Assembly: GCA_019636235.1 (NCBI GenBank)
Contig: JAHBXW010000022.1
Span: 25,068 to 89,067, forward strand
DNA from: Planctomyces sp.
Lineage (GTDB): Bacteria > Planctomycetota > Planctomycetia > Planctomycetales > Planctomycetaceae
Length of the DNA: 64,000 bases
Direction of reading: 5' to 3'
Below, piece by piece: positions 61,834 to 64,000 of the stretch. Position 1 is the stretch's first letter. Each line of letters opens with the position of its first letter. The notes below the pieces were generated by a model that did no database searches, was not told the origin of the DNA, and saw only the letters and a program-made list of their open reading frames with translations. The translations under genes were made by a program, and so were the position numbers.

Positions 61834-63867
61834 TCAGGCCCCTTCCGCGGCCTCCCGGTGTTCCGCCGCACCGGCTGCCGGCGGCGATTCCTCCGCCTGA
61901 CGGTCCACGAACGTCCCCGGCTTGAGCTGCGGACTCGTCTTGTGCGAATCGAGGATCCGGTGCAACTGATCGGAATCCATCACCTCGACTTCCATCAGCT
62001 CCCGCGTCATGTGCTCCAGCACGGCTCGGCGGCGGCGGAGAATGTCGCGGGCCGTCTCCATGCACTCATCGACAATCCGCTTCACCTCGAGATCGATTTC
62101 GCGGAGCGTCGATTCGCTGTGCATGTAATCCGCGCCGCCGGAGTTCGATCCGGCCAGGAACGGCGACCGCTTGCTTTCCCGGTAGTTCACCCGGCCCAGC
62201 CGCGGACTCATCCCGAACTCCATGACCATTCGGCGGGCGATGTCGGTGCCCCGCTCCAGGTCGCTCTGAGCGCCGGTGGATGTCTCCTGGTAGACGATCT
62301 CCTCGGCGGCGATGCCACCCAGCAGGACGCAGATGCGGTTCTGCAATTCGGTCTGCGTGATCAGATGCCGGTCGTCCTCCGGCCGCTGCATCATGTACCC
62401 CAGCGCGCCCATGCCGCGGGGGATGATCGAAATCTTGTGCACCGGATCGGTGTGCGGCAGGCTGCAGGCCACCAGGGCGTGGCCGCTCTCGTGATACGCC
62501 ACCCGCTGCTTTTCGTCCTGATGGATGATCCGCGAGGACTTCTCCAGGCCGGCGATGACGCGTTCGATCGCCTCTTCCAGCTCCCGGCTGGAGACGGCCG
62601 ACTTGTTGGCGCGGGCCGCCAGCAGCGCCGCCTCGTTGACCAGGTTCGCCAGGTCGGCGCCGACAAAGCCCGGCGTCAATTTGGCGATGCGGGTCATGTC
62701 GACCCCTTCCTCGAGTTTGATCTTGGCCGCGTGCACGCGCAGGATCGCCTCGCGCCCCTTGTAGTCCGGCCGGTCCACCAGAACATGCCGGTCGAACCGC
62801 CCGGGCCGCAACAACGCGGGATCGAGCGTCTCCGGACGGTTGGTGGCCCCCATGACGATCACGCTCTGGTCCGACGAGAAGCCGTCCATTTCGACCAGCA
62901 GCGCGTTCAGCGTCTGTTCGCGCTCGTCGTGGCCGCCCGGCATGCCGCTGCCGCGGACCTTGCCCAGAGCGTCGAGCTCATCGATGAAGATGATGCTCGG
63001 CGAACGCTGCACGGCCTGCGCGAACATATCCCGCACCCGCGCGGCGCCGACCCCCACGAACATCTCCACGAAGTCCGAGCCCGACAGGCTGAAAAACGGC
63101 ACGCCCGCCTCTCCGGCCACCGCCTTCGCCAACAGCGTCTTGCCCGTGCCAGGCGGACCGACCAGCAGCACGCCGCGGGGAATGCGTCCGCCGAGCGCCT
63201 GATATTTTCCAGGGGTCTTCAGGAACTCGACAATCTCCCGGAGCTCCTCGACGGCTTCGTTGATCCCGGCGACGTCGTCAAACGTGATTTTGACGTCGTC
63301 CTCGGCGTACAGCCGGCCGCGGCTGCGCCCGAACGACATTGCCGTTCCCGGCCCGCCCAGCCGTCGAAAGAAGATCACGAACGCCAGGATCGTGATGAGC
63401 ATCAGCATCAGGTACAGGATCGAGCCCCACTCCGTCGCCGGGGGCGAGGCCTTCCAAGCGATGCCATTGGCGGACAGCGCGCGTTCCAGCGATGCCCGGG
63501 TTTCCGGAGAAACGCCTCCCATCGGGATCCGGTAGCGGGTGATGGGGGTCGAGCCCACGCCTCCGCTGCTGGAACCCGCGCTGGATTTGGCGGGGCGGTC
63601 CTGGAACGCGAATTCGTGCTCGGACAGCGTGGCCTCGAAGACGTTGTCCCGGGTGTGCTTGCCATCGCCCTGCTGCAAATCCGCCAGGAACTCCCCGAAG
63701 GTCAGTTCGCGTCCCCGGCTTTGCTTCTGAATCCAGGCCAGCAGCGTGGTGACAAGCAGCGCGGCGAGAATCAGGTACCAGAGCGCGGCGGTCGAGCTCT
63801 TCTCATTCTTGCCGCGGCGACGCGGGCCGCCGTTGTCGGAGCCGCGCGGCTGATCGGAATTCGACAT
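61834..63867 (-). CDS. ftsH: ATP-dependent zinc metalloprotease FtsH
   Basis: 677 residues; membrane-bound AAA+ protease that degrades misassembled membrane proteins and short-lived regulators. Two spans (about 28-46 and 149-168), Walker [17 protein letters not shown] (about 233-248), Walker [12 protein letters not shown], second region of homology [20 protein letters not shown], zinc motif HESGH (459-463) and [20 protein letters not shown] downstream with an Asp ligand in [12 protein letters not shown]. Length and order are normal; an N-terminal Arg/Gly segment precedes span 1. A sigma-70-like promoter lies at 63933-63961. Confidence 0.96.
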   Translation of the reverse strand: MSNSDQPRGSDNGGPRRRGKNEKSSTAALWYLILAALLVTTLLAWIQKQSRGRELTFGEFLADLQQGDGKHTRDNVFEATLSEHEFAFQDRPAKSSAGSSSGGVGSTPITRYRIPMGGVSPETRASLERALSANGIAWKASPPATEWGSILYLMLMLITILAFVIFFRRLGGPGTAMSFGRSRGRLYAEDDVKITFDDVAGINEAVEELREIVEFLKTPGKYQALGGRIPRGVLLVGPPGTGKTLLAKAVAGEAGVPFFSLSGSDFVEMFVGVGAARVRDMFAQAVQRSPSIIFIDELDALGKVRGSGMPGGHDEREQTLNALLVEMDGFSSDQSVIVMGATNRPETLDPALLRPGRFDRHVLVDRPDYKGREAILRVHAAKIKLEEGVDMTRIAKLTPGFVGADLANLVNEAALLAARANKSAVSSRELEEAIERVIAGLEKSSRIIHQDEKQRVAYHESGHALVACSLPHTDPVHKISIIPRGMGALGYMMQRPEDDRHLITQTELQNRICVLLGGIAAEEIVYQETSTGAQSDLERGTDIARRMVMEFGMSPRLGRVNYRESKRSPFLAGSNSGGADYMHSESTLREIDLEVKRIVDECMETARDILRRRRAVLEHMTRELMEVEVMDSDQLHRILDSHKTSPQLKPGTFVDRQAEESPPAAGAAEHREAAEGA

Positions 63868-63932
63868 GAGTGATCCAGACGGGGCGTGTGGCGCCGCCGT
63901 CGCGGGGAATGCGCCAGGGAAGAGAACACTGA

Positions 63933-63961
63933 ACTGTAGAGGGGTCCGCCGGGAGGGTCAA
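63933..63961 (-). promoter_or_regulatory. Sigma-70-like promoter of ftsH
   Basis: On the minus strand TTGACC and TACAGT are separated by exactly 17 nt, 66 bp upstream of the ATG at 63867. This is the best hexamer pair I found in the window. Confidence 0.6.
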
Positions 63962-64000
63962 TTCGCCTGCGCGGCGTGCGAGCCGCACGTTGCTGCGGGC

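Noticed and set aside
1..64000. CRISPR arrays, tRNA or rRNA genes, insertion sequences and prophage
   Set aside because: No regularly spaced repeats, no tRNA-like arms in spacers, and no transposase, integrase or phage protein in any frame read.

Overview
The window is a GC-rich chromosomal segment from a member of the Planctomycetota, most likely a Planctomycetales relative. That placement is an inference from gene content: a lone EutN/CcmL microcompartment vertex gene, a Tat-exported Gfo/Idh/MocA oxidoreductase, Gly/Met-rich proteins after a PilM homologue, VIT-VWA and GAF-HlyD proteins, and an ELM1-type protein next to an MsbA-like exporter. Coding density is high. I see no rRNA, tRNA, CRISPR array, transposase, integrase or phage gene.

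Left part (1-12 kb). On the minus strand are a TPR protein cut by the window edge, frr, an FmdB zinc ribbon, grpE and dnaJ. The dnaJ leader carries a 19-bp palindrome and a sigma-54-like -24/-12 element. Next come a metal-binding lipoprotein and a Rieske ferredoxin. On the plus strand, a PilM-PilN-like fusion and two single-pass Gly/Met-rich proteins form an operon that ends in a clear terminator at 12060-12092.

12-25 kb. Two adjacent NupG-like transporters are followed by trmL and a DUF4153/4173-like membrane protein. The minus strand then encodes a cell-envelope set: a small lipoprotein, a LysM L,D-transpeptidase, an MsbA-like exporter overlapping an ELM1-like gene, and a second ABC exporter with altered catalytic residues.

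25-45 kb. A visibly AT-richer PD-(D/E)XK-like gene sits downstream of lpd. A run of minus-strand genes (MFS transporter, 3-hydroxyisobutyrate-type dehydrogenase, aldo/keto reductase, EutN-like protein, response regulator) may be one catabolic unit. tyrA, an AI-2E-type permease, a DUF1232 protein, mnmA, a frameshifted conserved gene, an esterase, a VIT-VWA protein and argH follow.

45-56 kb. This is the most distinctive block: a TolC-like lipoprotein, an HlyD adaptor and an M50-peptidase/HlyD fusion with a PqqD-like N-terminus on the minus strand, and divergently a Cys-rich exported helical-repeat protein and a GAF-TM-HlyD protein. No ABC or RND pump is encoded nearby. A DUF692 (MNIO) homologue that has lost most metal ligands lies convergent to it, followed by a 604-bp gene-free stretch with a chain of hairpins.

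Right end (56-64 kb). GyrI-like, FHA, family-4 uracil-DNA glycosylase, hisC, dTDP-glucose 4,6-dehydratase, Nudix and ftsH genes; ftsH has a good sigma-70-like promoter near the window end.
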